From CAYUWK01 sp964580085 (GTDB taxonomy: Bacteria > Patescibacteriota > Minisyncoccia > Minisyncoccales > CG1-02-41-26), in contig CAZOJF010000001.1 in assembly GCA_964580085.1 (NCBI GenBank), forward strand, positions 10,849 to 74,848: a stretch of 64,000 nt of DNA. Direction: 5' to 3'. The notes under the pieces are model-generated. The model had not been told where the DNA came from. It ran no database searches and saw only the letters and a list, made by a program, of their open reading frames with translations. Of the stretch, positions 30,443 through 38,807 are shown piece after piece. The first letter of the stretch is position 1; each line of letters opens with the position of its first letter. The translations under genes and the position numbers were made by a program.

Positions 30443-33169
30443 ATGGCTATCAGTCCTAAAATAAAAAAACAAATTATATTTATAATATTGGGTATTATTT
30501 TTATATCTTGTTTTTATTTGATATGGAGAACATTTATACCCCAAACAAATACTCCTCCTCCTGAGGAAAAAATTGAATATGAAAAAAAAGATCTTGTTTA
30601 TTTCCAAATACCTATTGGGAAAATAGTTGAAAATATTGTTTTGAGCAAAGAAGCTGAAGAAAAAACTGATGAGATTAAAGCCCGAATAAAAGATGTCCGA
30701 GATTCATCTGAAAAATTAAAAGATCTTTCTCAAGAGCTAAAGAAACTTACGGATGAATGCACTTGTGGCCAATCTTCTTGCCAAGAAGTTGAATGTAAAA
30801 ATGGATGTTGTTGCCAAGCGCAAGGATGTTCAGCAATAAATACTTGTTCAAAGCCAGAGGGATGTTTTATAGAAAGCCCTGGTTGTGACCTTTCAAGTGC
30901 TTGCCCAGAATCAAATTGCGATATAGAAAAAATCGAAGAAAAAACGCATGAAATGGAAGAGTTAATAAACAAAATTGAACAAGAACAAAAAAAAATGTTA
31001 GTTGCCCAGCTCTCTATAACTAACGATTATCTAAATTTGAACAAAGTCAAAACAATGATTTCTTCAACTACAGAGGCTATTGACTATGAAACCTTTTTTA
31101 ATAGGAAAGATCTGATTCAAATTGAGAACCAAGAAGAAGTTAAAATAGAAACTTTTTATGGCTGGCCAAATACTCCCACGATCGAAAAACAGGGACAGAC
31201 GTTTTTTGATCCGGCTACTATATATTTTGATAAAACAGAAATAAAAAATGAAAACATTATTAGCGCGTCTACATGCTTTGAATTATTCATGATTATCTCC
31301 AACCAATCCCCAGATAAAATTGCTAAAATAATGGATGAAAACGCTAAAGAAGTTCTGGGGAAGATAAACTTTGGAGAATTAATACCATCTGCCGACAGAA
31401 CAAATGAAATCATACAAAAAACAACCAAGGAAACTATCTCTTCTTTCTCTAATAACTTGTCTGAAAAAATGTCTGATATGCTTTCCGCGAGAATAGCTGA
31501 AGCTATTGTAGAAGAAATGAAAGGAGATTCTGGAATTAAAGCCAATTTACCCGTCAAATTAATCGAGCCCATGTCTGTTATATTGCTTAAAGAATTACCG
31601 GCCGAATTAAAAACTATTTTTGAGGTCGAAATAAAAACAAATGTTTTAAATATTTTGGCCAACACTGATTTATTTTCACCTAGAATAAGCAACTTATTTT
31701 TTGAAAAATTAGAAAAATTTATTCCTGCTGACCTAGCAAATATTCTTTCTCAAAACATTGGGAAGATATTGCCCAATAAGCTCATGGGATTAATAAATGA
31801 AGATATTATTAAGGAATTATTTAAATTGAACTTGGATGAAACTCTTTCTAATAAAATATTGCAAAGAATAAATTCAACCTTAGATATTTCTCTGTTAGAT
31901 GAGATTGATCAGCCTCTACACTTAAGTTTGACAAATAGTCTATACCCCGGGATAGAAAACTTTTTATCTGAAAATATGCCTCAAACCCTCGGTTTCTCGT
32001 TCTCAAATAAAGAAGAGTTAACTATTAATATCCATAAAATCTTGGAAGAAAATTTATTCGATATTTTACACAAGCACTTAGAAACTGAATTAACCTTGAA
32101 ACAAGCTCGGGACTTTTCTTTGGCTCTGTCTAATTCCGAGATCCTTCAGAAAAAACTTGAAGAAGACATCTCTAAAAACTTTGACTCAATGATAGAAGAG
32201 AATATTGAAAAAATAAAAAAAGAAATATCATATAATATTTCGGACAAAATATCTTTGGAAATGTCCCCTGAAATAACTAATTTAGCACTGGAAGAGTTTT
32301 CTATTAAGGTCTCCAAAGACCTAGGAAAGATTATTTCTTCGGCAATATCAAAAACCGTTGAACAAGGAATACTTTTGAATTCTCTTTATGAGGTTTTCCC
32401 TTCGTTTGAACAAAAAAACTCTAATGAAGATAAAATCTTTTATCCCCAAGACTGCAAATTTATGTTGCCCGGGATAAACTCTTCTGCTAAAGAAGACGAA
32501 CAATTTGAAGCTTGCTGGGGAACTAAAGCTATCTATGATTCTATTTCTGAACAAATTAACGTGATGAACAAGATAATAGAATTAATTCAAGACTCTGAAA
32601 AAGGATGCAACCCTAATATTTGTTCCCCTCAGTGTGTAGATGCTACCTGTTATGCTAAAGATTTTTATTGTGGAGAATTTAAATTAGAAGAATTTTTAGG
32701 GGCCTGTAGTGAATGGCAAACATCTTATCCAAATGGGCCTTTGCCATGTAAAAGTGTATATTCTGATTTTTATAATCAAAACGGAGAATTCAAAGCTTGT
32801 CCGTCTATTTATTTAGCAAACGAGTTGGTAAAAGAATACTATTTAAAGATTGAGGATGCTCATAAAAAAATAAACGAAATATTTAAAGAAAAATATGACC
32901 AAAAAAGTTCAAGTTTTAAAGAATTTATTGAAAAAATCGTTAAAAAGTCAGAACTAATAAAAGAGCTCGGGAGTGAATTAACCCAGATGACCAACGAGTG
33001 TAAATGTAGCAAGACTTCTCTGTGTGAAAAAATTTCTCCTGGGTGCGAACCAAAAGGGTGCTCTCTTTCCAGCCAATGTTCTGAAACAGATATTAAAAAT
33101 ATCAACGAAAAAATTAACGATATTGAATATGCTATACAAGATTTATATTATAATGCCAAACAAAAATAA
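30443..33169 (+). CDS. Large membrane-anchored cysteine-rich helical protein of the type IV secretion locus
   Basis: 908 residues; start at ATG 30443 (MAISPKIKKQ), since the upstream in-frame ATG lies inside the previous gene. One N-terminal membrane helix (about 9-30), then PIGKIV (57-62), coiled coil, a cysteine cluster (about 107-165), a long helical middle of repeated LxxxL and EM/IxxxL segments, and a second coiled coil plus cysteine cluster at the end. The two ends are alike: LSQELKKLTDECTCGQSSC versus LGSELTQMTNECKCSKTSLC, an internal duplication. Probably an outer, disulphide-stabilised part of the secretion machine; function unknown. Confidence 0.75.
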   Translation: MAISPKIKKQIIFIILGIIFISCFYLIWRTFIPQTNTPPPEEKIEYEKKDLVYFQIPIGKIVENIVLSKEAEEKTDEIKARIKDVRDSSEKLKDLSQELKKLTDECTCGQSSCQEVECKNGCCCQAQGCSAINTCSKPEGCFIESPGCDLSSACPESNCDIEKIEEKTHEMEELINKIEQEQKKMLVAQLSITNDYLNLNKVKTMISSTTEAIDYETFFNRKDLIQIENQEEVKIETFYGWPNTPTIEKQGQTFFDPATIYFDKTEIKNENIISASTCFELFMIISNQSPDKIAKIMDENAKEVLGKINFGELIPSADRTNEIIQKTTKETISSFSNNLSEKMSDMLSARIAEAIVEEMKGDSGIKANLPVKLIEPMSVILLKELPAELKTIFEVEIKTNVLNILANTDLFSPRISNLFFEKLEKFIPADLANILSQNIGKILPNKLMGLINEDIIKELFKLNLDETLSNKILQRINSTLDISLLDEIDQPLHLSLTNSLYPGIENFLSENMPQTLGFSFSNKEELTINIHKILEENLFDILHKHLETELTLKQARDFSLALSNSEILQKKLEEDISKNFDSMIEENIEKIKKEISYNISDKISLEMSPEITNLALEEFSIKVSKDLGKIISSAISKTVEQGILLNSLYEVFPSFEQKNSNEDKIFYPQDCKFMLPGINSSAKEDEQFEACWGTKAIYDSISEQINVMNKIIELIQDSEKGCNPNICSPQCVDATCYAKDFYCGEFKLEEFLGACSEWQTSYPNGPLPCKSVYSDFYNQNGEFKACPSIYLANELVKEYYLKIEDAHKKINEIFKEKYDQKSSSFKEFIEKIVKKSELIKELGSELTQMTNECKCSKTSLCEKISPGCEPKGCSLSSQCSETDIKNINEKINDIEYAIQDLYYNAKQK

Positions 33170-33174
33170 AAAAC

Positions 33175-33900
33175 ATGAAATTTTATTTTAAAATCCTGGG
33201 ATTATTTTTAGTGTTGCTCTTAATTTATATTGGGGCCAACCTAGAAAAACAAAAAAAAGAAGTTTTTGCGGAAAACAAAACACTAGTTTGTAATACAAAA
33301 ATTCCCATTGGAGAGGCCGTAGACGAGACATCCGATTTATTAAATAATGTATATGTTGAAATGAAGAACATCCACGACACTGTCCCTAGCCAAATAAATG
33401 CAGCAAAAGAAATGATTAAGGCTGTCCAAGCATGTAATCTTAAAAACTGTCAACCTGTTTGCGTTGATATAAGTTGTTATAGTTCTTCTTTAGGAGATGA
33501 AAACAACTTATGCTCCCCCAACTGCAAAACAAAATGTATTGCCAAAGAATGTCAGGGAAAAATTTGTCCTGATTTAGGATTAATTGATGATTTAATCAGC
33601 GATTATTTTGAAAAAATAGATAAGTCTTTTAAAGAAATAAATAATCTGTATGCTGAAAATATTGAAAAAATTGACCAAAAAATAGAGTTATCCCGAAAAG
33701 AATTTAATAATTGTGCTCAGAATGAAACTGCGGAGACGATTAGATGCCAAGATATTTTTAATAAAAACTATACATTTTCTGTTGAAAAGATTAAAGAATG
33801 TGAAATTTTTTGTAAAGAAAATGAAAAAGCAGGAGAAATAACTTCTGCTTGCTTAAAATGTCTTTGCTCTTCCTCTATAAATTATTTTTGTTGTGATTAG
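33175..33900 (+). CDS. Secreted/anchored cysteine-rich protein with PIGxxV motif
   Basis: 241 residues with a signal peptide or anchor (about 5-22), CNTKIPIGEAVDETSDLLNN (PIGEAV 44-49), a helix, a cysteine cluster (CQPVCVDISC; CSPNCKTKCIAKECQGKICP), another helix and a cysteine-rich end (CLKCLCSSSINYFCC). The same motif plus cysteine design is seen in the genes at 30443, 48890 and 49813. It lies 5 nt after the large protein. Likely an exported partner in the same structure; no known family. Confidence 0.75.
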   Translation: MKFYFKILGLFLVLLLIYIGANLEKQKKEVFAENKTLVCNTKIPIGEAVDETSDLLNNVYVEMKNIHDTVPSQINAAKEMIKAVQACNLKNCQPVCVDISCYSSSLGDENNLCSPNCKTKCIAKECQGKICPDLGLIDDLISDYFEKIDKSFKEINNLYAENIEKIDQKIELSRKEFNNCAQNETAETIRCQDIFNKNYTFSVEKIKECEIFCKENEKAGEITSACLKCLCSSSINYFCCD

Positions 33901-33902
33901 TC

Positions 33903-34394
33903 TTAATCTATTGATGGTATTATAACTATCTTTCGCATTGGTTCTTCGCCAATGCTTTTTGTTTCTACGTCTTGCCTCCTTGATAGTTCTAGATGAATAA
34001 TTCTTCTTTCATAGCTAGACATGGGACTAAGAGTTTTTTCTTTTTTCGACGAAACAACTTCATCTGCGAGGCCATTTGCTAACTCTCTTAAATATTCTTC
34101 TTTTCTTTGCTTATAATTGTTAATATCAAAGTCAATAAAAATATGTTCTTTGGTTTCATCTTCTTCTTGATACAAAACTTTCCCCAGTATTCTTTTTAAT
34201 AAATGCTGAATGTCCATTAATGTTTGGCCATCTTTCCCTATTAATATCTGCGGTTCTTGAGTCGTTAATCTTAAGGAAACCGTATTCTCTTTTTTTTGTT
34301 TGACTTCAACCTCTCCATCAATATCAAATCCCATCTTCCCTAAAAAGTTTTTTGTTTCCTGCCCAATTTTTTCTAAATCGTTTTGGTTAATCAT
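33903..34394 (-). CDS. jag: RNA-binding protein Jag/KhpB (KH and R3H domains)
   Basis: 163 residues. The KH loop is LIGKDGQTLMDIQHLLKRIL (GKDG) and the R3H domain has SYERRIIHLELSRRQDVETK with Arg and His in place. Jag/KhpB binds RNA and is tied to cell elongation and division. The usual N-terminal Jag_N domain is replaced by a shorter segment. It overlaps the end of yidC by 4 nt in the standard origin-side operon rpmH-rnpA-yidD-yidC-jag. Convergent with the secretion locus, 2 nt apart. Confidence 0.92.
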   Translation of the reverse strand: MINQNDLEKIGQETKNFLGKMGFDIDGEVEVKQKKENTVSLRLTTQEPQILIGKDGQTLMDIQHLLKRILGKVLYQEEDETKEHIFIDFDINNYKQRKEEYLRELANGLADEVVSSKKEKTLSPMSSYERRIIHLELSRRQDVETKSIGEEPMRKIVIIPSID

Positions 34395-35122
34395 ATTTTT
34401 TGAACCTGTTGTTTCGCTTCTTTTTTCACTATATACTGTTCAGCAATAGAAAACAATATAGAAACTATCCAATAAAGACCTATAATTGACCCAAATTGCC
34501 AAACAATGTAAACCGTGAATAATGGAAAGAAATAAATCATTTGGCTTTGCATTGTTTTAGAAAAGTCAGATCCTTTACTCTGAGCACCTTGTTTCGGTAC
34601 CGTGGAAATCTTTAATTGGTAAAATTGTAATGCTCCAGCTAAAAATGCTAAAAATATATTTGATTCTGTAAGAATAATTATCCCTAAAAAACTAAAATTA
34701 ATTAGGCCGGGGTTATTAACAAAACCATAAAGAGATTCATTTAAAGCCTCTGGAGTAAGCCCTCTTAAAAAAACCTGGTAAAGAGCAATTAAAATTGGGA
34801 GCTGCAATAACATCGGTAAACATCCTGAAAATGGATTAATCTTTTCTTTTTGATAAAGCTCCATTAATAATTTTGTCTGTTTATTTTTATCGTCTTTATA
34901 TTCTTTTTGTATTTCTTGAATTTTTGGCTGTAATTTTGTCAACGCTCTTTGGGACCTTACCCCTCGGATAGAAGAAGGATGTAAAATAAGACGGATAATT
35001 AAGGTTAAAATGATTATAGCTATACCAAAATCATGTCCCGGAATATATTGGTAAAGTAAAATTAATCCATTTAATAATGGTTTGTATAATATTGAGTTGA
35101 AAGCCAGAGATAAAATATTCAT
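34391..35122 (-). CDS. yidC: Membrane protein insertase YidC/Oxa1
   Basis: 243 residues of the short Gram-positive type: GHDFGIAIIILTLIIRLILH at the start, SQRALTKLQPKIQEIQKEYK, LPMLLQLPILIALYQVF, and YFFPLFTVYIVWQF. Five membrane helices; Arg in the groove (LIIRLIL) is present. It inserts membrane proteins with or without SecYEG. No lipoprotein signal is evident. Overlaps jag by 4 nt. Confidence 0.95.
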   Translation of the reverse strand: MNILSLAFNSILYKPLLNGLILLYQYIPGHDFGIAIIILTLIIRLILHPSSIRGVRSQRALTKLQPKIQEIQKEYKDDKNKQTKLLMELYQKEKINPFSGCLPMLLQLPILIALYQVFLRGLTPEALNESLYGFVNNPGLINFSFLGIIILTESNIFLAFLAGALQFYQLKISTVPKQGAQSKGSDFSKTMQSQMIYFFPLFTVYIVWQFGSIIGLYWIVSILFSIAEQYIVKKEAKQQVQKI

Positions 35123-35133
35123 ATATTATAATT

Positions 35134-35343
35134 TTATGGCAAATCTATTCCTCCTTGATTCCAAGGATTGCATCTTAACACCCTCCAGAAGCCACGTATT
35201 AGCCCTCTAGACACTCCATATTTCTTAACCGCCTGATAACTGTATTCTGAACAAGAAGGGTAAAATCGACAATTTTTTCCTAAAATAGGAGAAATAAATT
35301 TTTGATAAAATCTTATTATTTTTAAAAATATTATCTTAAACAT
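35134..35343 (-). CDS. yidD: Membrane protein insertion efficiency factor YidD
   Basis: 69 residues, with the highly conserved [20 protein letters not shown] and [12 protein letters not shown] plus [15 protein letters not shown]. YidD (DUF37) is a small membrane-associated protein that helps YidC. Between rnpA and yidC, its usual position, with 9- and 11-nt gaps. Confidence 0.95.
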   Translation of the reverse strand: MFKIIFLKIIRFYQKFISPILGKNCRFYPSCSEYSYQAVKKYGVSRGLIRGFWRVLRCNPWNQGGIDLP

Positions 35344-35352
35344 ATTTTAAAT

Positions 35353-35706
35353 TTATTCAATATTTTTTTCTAAATTAGCTCGTTTTAAAACTTGCTTTAC
35401 TATTTTTTCCATCTCTGAAAAATCTTTCTCTTTAATCCCTCTCTTAGTAAAAAAAATTAAATCATATCCTGGTTTAAGGTTGATTAAATTATTTTTTATT
35501 ATTTCTCTTAACCTTCTTTTGATCTGGTTTCTTGAAGAGGCTTTTTTAGAAATCTTATGGCTTACCACAAAACCTATTCTAGTTACATCTATAAGAGAAT
35601 TTTCAAGAAACTTTAAAACTAAAAATGCTTTCTCTACTTTCTCCCCCTTTTTAATAACTTTTTCAAAGTCCTTTTTTTTCTTAAGACAATTTTTTTTATT
35701 TAACAC
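35353..35706 (-). CDS. rnpA: Ribonuclease P protein component
   Basis: 117 residues. RNase P protein marks are FLVLKFLENS, RIGFVVSHKISKKASSRNQI with the RNR-like block SSRNQIKRRLREIIK. The subunit supports the RNA enzyme that trims 5' ends of tRNA. Follows rpmH after 16 nt. Ordinary length. Confidence 0.93.
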   Translation of the reverse strand: MLNKKNCLKKKKDFEKVIKKGEKVEKAFLVLKFLENSLIDVTRIGFVVSHKISKKASSRNQIKRRLREIIKNNLINLKPGYDLIFFTKRGIKEKDFSEMEKIVKQVLKRANLEKNIE

Positions 35707-35722
35707 AATAAATTTAGTTAAA

Positions 35723-35857
35723 TTAAACTGTCAATTTTTTTCTTCCTTTAGCAATCCTTCTCGCTAAAACCTTTTTGCCTCCTTTTGTTTTCTTTCTAGC
35801 CATAAAACCATGCGTCTTCTTCCTTTTTCTGTTTTTGGGTTTATATGTTATAGACAT
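35723..35857 (-). CDS. rpmH: 50S ribosomal protein L34
   Basis: 44 residues, read directly from the minus strand: [20 protein letters not shown], then [20 protein letters not shown] and a short end. The L34 signature (PKxRKRxxxHGFxxR, GRxVLxxRRxKGRxxL) is complete. First gene of the rpmH-rnpA-yidD-yidC-jag operon, with a promoter at 35896-35923 and dnaA on the other side. Confidence 0.95.
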   Translation of the reverse strand: MSITYKPKNRKRKKTHGFMARKKTKGGKKVLARRIAKGRKKLTV

Positions 35858-35895
35858 ATTATTAAATTAAAAATATAATAGACACAAGAATCTAT

Positions 35896-35923
35896 ATTAT
35901 AGTAAAAGATTAACAGAAAACAA
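35896..35923 (-). promoter_or_regulatory. rpmH operon promoter
   Basis: On the minus strand TTGTTT (35918-35923), 16-nt spacer, TATAAT (35896-35901), about 38 nt before the rpmH ATG. Confidence 0.7.
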
Positions 35924-35976
35924 TGTCTTCGTCAAATATTATAGGACTTGTTTGTAGGGCATATTCTTTTCCCGTC

Positions 35977-35985
35977 TTATCCACA
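35977..35985 (+). promoter_or_regulatory. DnaA box (TTATCCACA) in the rpmH-dnaA spacer
   Basis: Perfect consensus DnaA box in the 222-bp spacer between divergent rpmH and dnaA. The spacer and the AT-rich dnaA-dnaN spacer are the likely replication origin or the site of dnaA autoregulation. Only one perfect box was found here, so the exact unwinding site is not shown. Confidence 0.75.
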
Positions 35986-36011
35986 GTTTATTGACAGATA
36001 TTTAGTTTTTG

Positions 36012-36040
36012 TTGATTTTTATAGCTATTTGCTATATGCT
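36012..36040 (+). promoter_or_regulatory. Probable dnaA promoter
   Basis: TTGATT (36012-36017), 17-nt spacer, TATGCT (36035-36040), 39 nt before the dnaA ATG and 26 nt after the DnaA box, which would allow autoregulation. Confidence 0.5.
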
Positions 36041-36079
36041 GTAAATAAAAAGATAATAGAATAAAGGTTTTTATAAACT

Positions 36080-37444
36080 ATGATTAACAAAGAAGAACTC
36101 TGGCAAGCTGTTCTTGCCCAGACACAACTTAGCACATCTAGAGCTAGTTTTGCTACTTGGTTTTATAAAACTAAAATTGTCTCTATGGATAATGGAGAAA
36201 TTTTAATTTCTGTTCCAAATTCTTTTTCCAAGGAATGGTTATCTAAAAAATATCATAACTCCATCCTTAAAATTATCCGTAGTTTAAACAAAAACATCCG
36301 AACCATAAATTATGTTGTTAATTTAGAAAAGCCTCAAGGCCCCACGAAGAAAAAACAACCGACAGAAGAATCAGAAATAAATCAATTGCGTCTTGATAGG
36401 TTTGAAATAAACCAAACAACAAATCTTAACCACCATTATACTTTTGACAATTTTGTAATTGGTTCTTTTAACGAAACTGCTCACGCTGCTGCTTGGGCCG
36501 TCTCTGAAAATCCAGGATTCGATTATAACCCTCTTTTTATTTATGGCGGAGTTGGGCTGGGCAAAACACATCTTTTAGAGGCAACTGGGAATAAAATTCT
36601 GGAAAATTTTTCTAAGAAAAAAATCGTTTATGCCCCTGCGGAAAGATTTACCTCAAAAATAGTGACAGCGATTAGAGAACACAAAATCGAAGAACTAAAA
36701 ACAGAACTCCGAAACATTGATGTTTTAATTATGGACGATATCCAATTTCTAGCTGGGAAAGAAAAAACACAAGAAGAATTTTTTCATATTTTTAACGCTC
36801 TGCGTGAATCAAATAAACAAATAATATTATCTTCGGATAGGCCACCAAAAGCTATCCCGGCACTAGAAGAAAGATTAAGATCCCGATTTGAAGGTGGAAT
36901 GATAATGGATATCGGCTTGCCCGATTTTGAGACTAGAATGGCTATATTAAAAACAAAATGCGAAGAAAAGAATATTGAATTAAAAGGAGATGTTTTAGAA
37001 TATATCGCTGCAAATATCCAAAAAAATATTAGAGAGATGGAAGGAGCCTTAAATAGGCTGTTGATTTTTAATAAAATGAATAATAAATCTCCGGACGTTG
37101 AAATTACTAAAAAACTCCTTCATAGTTTAATGCATTTTCCAGCTAGATCTACTAATTATAAAAAAATTGTTCAGACGATAGCTCAATTTTATGATTTAAA
37201 AAAAGATGATCTTTTAGCTAAAACAAGAAGAAAAGAGATTGTTAGACCCCGACAGATTGCTATGTATTTACTAAGATCTGAATTAAAAGAATCATATCCG
37301 TCTATTGGTAGAAAATTTGGGGGGAAAGACCATACAACTGCAATTTATGCTTGTGAAAAAATATCCAAAGAAATGGAAAATAATCCTAATTTGATAAATG
37401 ATGTTAATTTGATAAAACAAAGAATTTATAGTGGAACTATTTAA
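36080..37444 (+). CDS. dnaA: Chromosomal replication initiator protein DnaA
   Basis: 454 residues, full length. Domain I (FATWFYKTKIVSMDNGEILI), short linker, AAA+ domain with Walker A GGVGLGKTHLLEATG and Walker B VLIMDDIQFLAGKE, and domain IV with RPRQIAMYLLRSELKESYPS and GRKFGGKDHTTAIYACEKI, the DnaA-box-binding signature. DnaA binds boxes at the origin and opens it. Divergent from rpmH and followed by dnaN, the classic origin layout. Confidence 0.97.
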   Translation: MINKEELWQAVLAQTQLSTSRASFATWFYKTKIVSMDNGEILISVPNSFSKEWLSKKYHNSILKIIRSLNKNIRTINYVVNLEKPQGPTKKKQPTEESEINQLRLDRFEINQTTNLNHHYTFDNFVIGSFNETAHAAAWAVSENPGFDYNPLFIYGGVGLGKTHLLEATGNKILENFSKKKIVYAPAERFTSKIVTAIREHKIEELKTELRNIDVLIMDDIQFLAGKEKTQEEFFHIFNALRESNKQIILSSDRPPKAIPALEERLRSRFEGGMIMDIGLPDFETRMAILKTKCEEKNIELKGDVLEYIAANIQKNIREMEGALNRLLIFNKMNNKSPDVEITKKLLHSLMHFPARSTNYKKIVQTIAQFYDLKKDDLLAKTRRKEIVRPRQIAMYLLRSELKESYPSIGRKFGGKDHTTAIYACEKISKEMENNPNLINDVNLIKQRIYSGTI

Positions 37445-37682
37445 GTTTTTAATTGTGCAAAACCAGTAAATAAGTTATAGATTAAATGTGGATTATTTTA
37501 TAGAAAAAACACTGGACGAAAAATATACATTAATATTAAACATTTTTTAACAATTATTTCACAACTTAAAAATATTATTTATCAATATTTTACATAGTTA
37601 AATCGTGTTATCCCCTAAAAATTGATACCTAATAATAACAATAACTTTATAAATTAAATAATTAGTTATTATTAAAAAAAAT
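37445..37682 (+). other. AT-rich dnaA-dnaN spacer, possible part of oriC
   Basis: 238 bp, very AT-rich. One near-match to a DnaA box on the minus strand (TGTGGATTA, 37488-37496), several TTATTT/AATATT runs suited to unwinding, and no coding sequence. A dnaN promoter was not clearly resolved. Confidence 0.5.
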
Positions 37683-38807
37683 ATGAAAATAGAAATATTA
37701 AAAACAAATCTTAAAAAAGCATTAGACGTTATTGAAAAAATAACCAGAAAAAATTTAACCTTACCCGCACTTAGTAATGTTTTATTATCTATTGATGGTA
37801 ATTTTTTAAGATTAGATGCGACTAATCTAGAAATAAGTACTAGTTGGTGGATTTTAGCTAAAGTAGAAAAAGAAGGTAAAGTTGCTATTCCAGCAACATT
37901 TTTTTCCAATTTAGTTAATCTTTTAAAAGATGAAAAAATAAAACTAGAAACCCAAAATCAAAATTTACTTTTAAAAACAGAAAATCAAACAACTCAAATT
38001 CATGGAATAGATCCTGAAGAATTTCCCATAATTCCTAAAATAGAAAAAGAAGAGATTATAATAATGTCTAATAAAAAATTATTAGAATCCCTAAAGCAAA
38101 TTATTGAAATTCCCTCTATTTCTCAAATTAGACCAGAAATATCAGGTATTTATTTTTCCTTTAAAAAGAATTTATTAAAAATTGTAGGTACAGATAGTTT
38201 TAGATTAGCGGAAAAAAGTATTAATTTAAAAACAAAAAGTAAAAAAGATATTTCTTTTATAGTCCCCCAAGACGCCATTAGGGAATTAATTAATATATTA
38301 GAACAGGAAGATCAAAATATAATAATATATTATTCTCAAAATCAGATTTTATTCGAGAACGAGAAAAAAGAGGCCTCATGTCCTCATATCCAAATTCTTT
38401 CTCGCTTAATAGAGGGAGAATATCCAAATTATCAAGAAATTATTCCTAAAAAATATAAGACAGAAATTGTAGTCAAAAAAGATGAATTTGAAAACCAATT
38501 AAAACAAGCTGGGTTATTTAGCGGTAAAATTTCCGAAGTTAAATTGACAGTTGATATTAAAAAGAAAAAAGTAAAAATATATTCCGAGAGTCCAGAAATA
38601 GGAAAAAATGAATCATATATATCAGCGAAAATAAAAGGCGAGGATATGAATGTTTCTTTTAATTATAAATTTCTAATTTCTGGTTTACAAAATATAAAAA
38701 GCTCAGAAGTAATTTTTGAGCTTAATGGAGACGAAGGACCTGGTGTTTTAAAGCCAGTTGGAGATGAAAACTATATTTATGTATCTATGCCCATTAAATT
38801 AAATTAA
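37683..38807 (+). CDS. dnaN: DNA polymerase III subunit beta (sliding clamp)
   Basis: 374 residues with three clamp domains: MKIEILKTNLKKALDVIEKI, LPALSNVLLSIDGNFLRLDA, then FKKNLLKIVGTDSFRLAEKS in domain 2, and the end DEGPGVLKPVGDENYIYVSM followed by PIKLN, close to the universal P-M-R-L form. It holds polymerase on DNA. Its TAA overlaps the stop codon of the convergent PBP gene (shared TTAA). Confidence 0.95.
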   Translation: MKIEILKTNLKKALDVIEKITRKNLTLPALSNVLLSIDGNFLRLDATNLEISTSWWILAKVEKEGKVAIPATFFSNLVNLLKDEKIKLETQNQNLLLKTENQTTQIHGIDPEEFPIIPKIEKEEIIIMSNKKLLESLKQIIEIPSISQIRPEISGIYFSFKKNLLKIVGTDSFRLAEKSINLKTKSKKDISFIVPQDAIRELINILEQEDQNIIIYYSQNQILFENEKKEASCPHIQILSRLIEGEYPNYQEIIPKKYKTEIVVKKDEFENQLKQAGLFSGKISEVKLTVDIKKKKVKIYSESPEIGKNESYISAKIKGEDMNVSFNYKFLISGLQNIKSSEVIFELNGDEGPGVLKPVGDENYIYVSMPIKLN

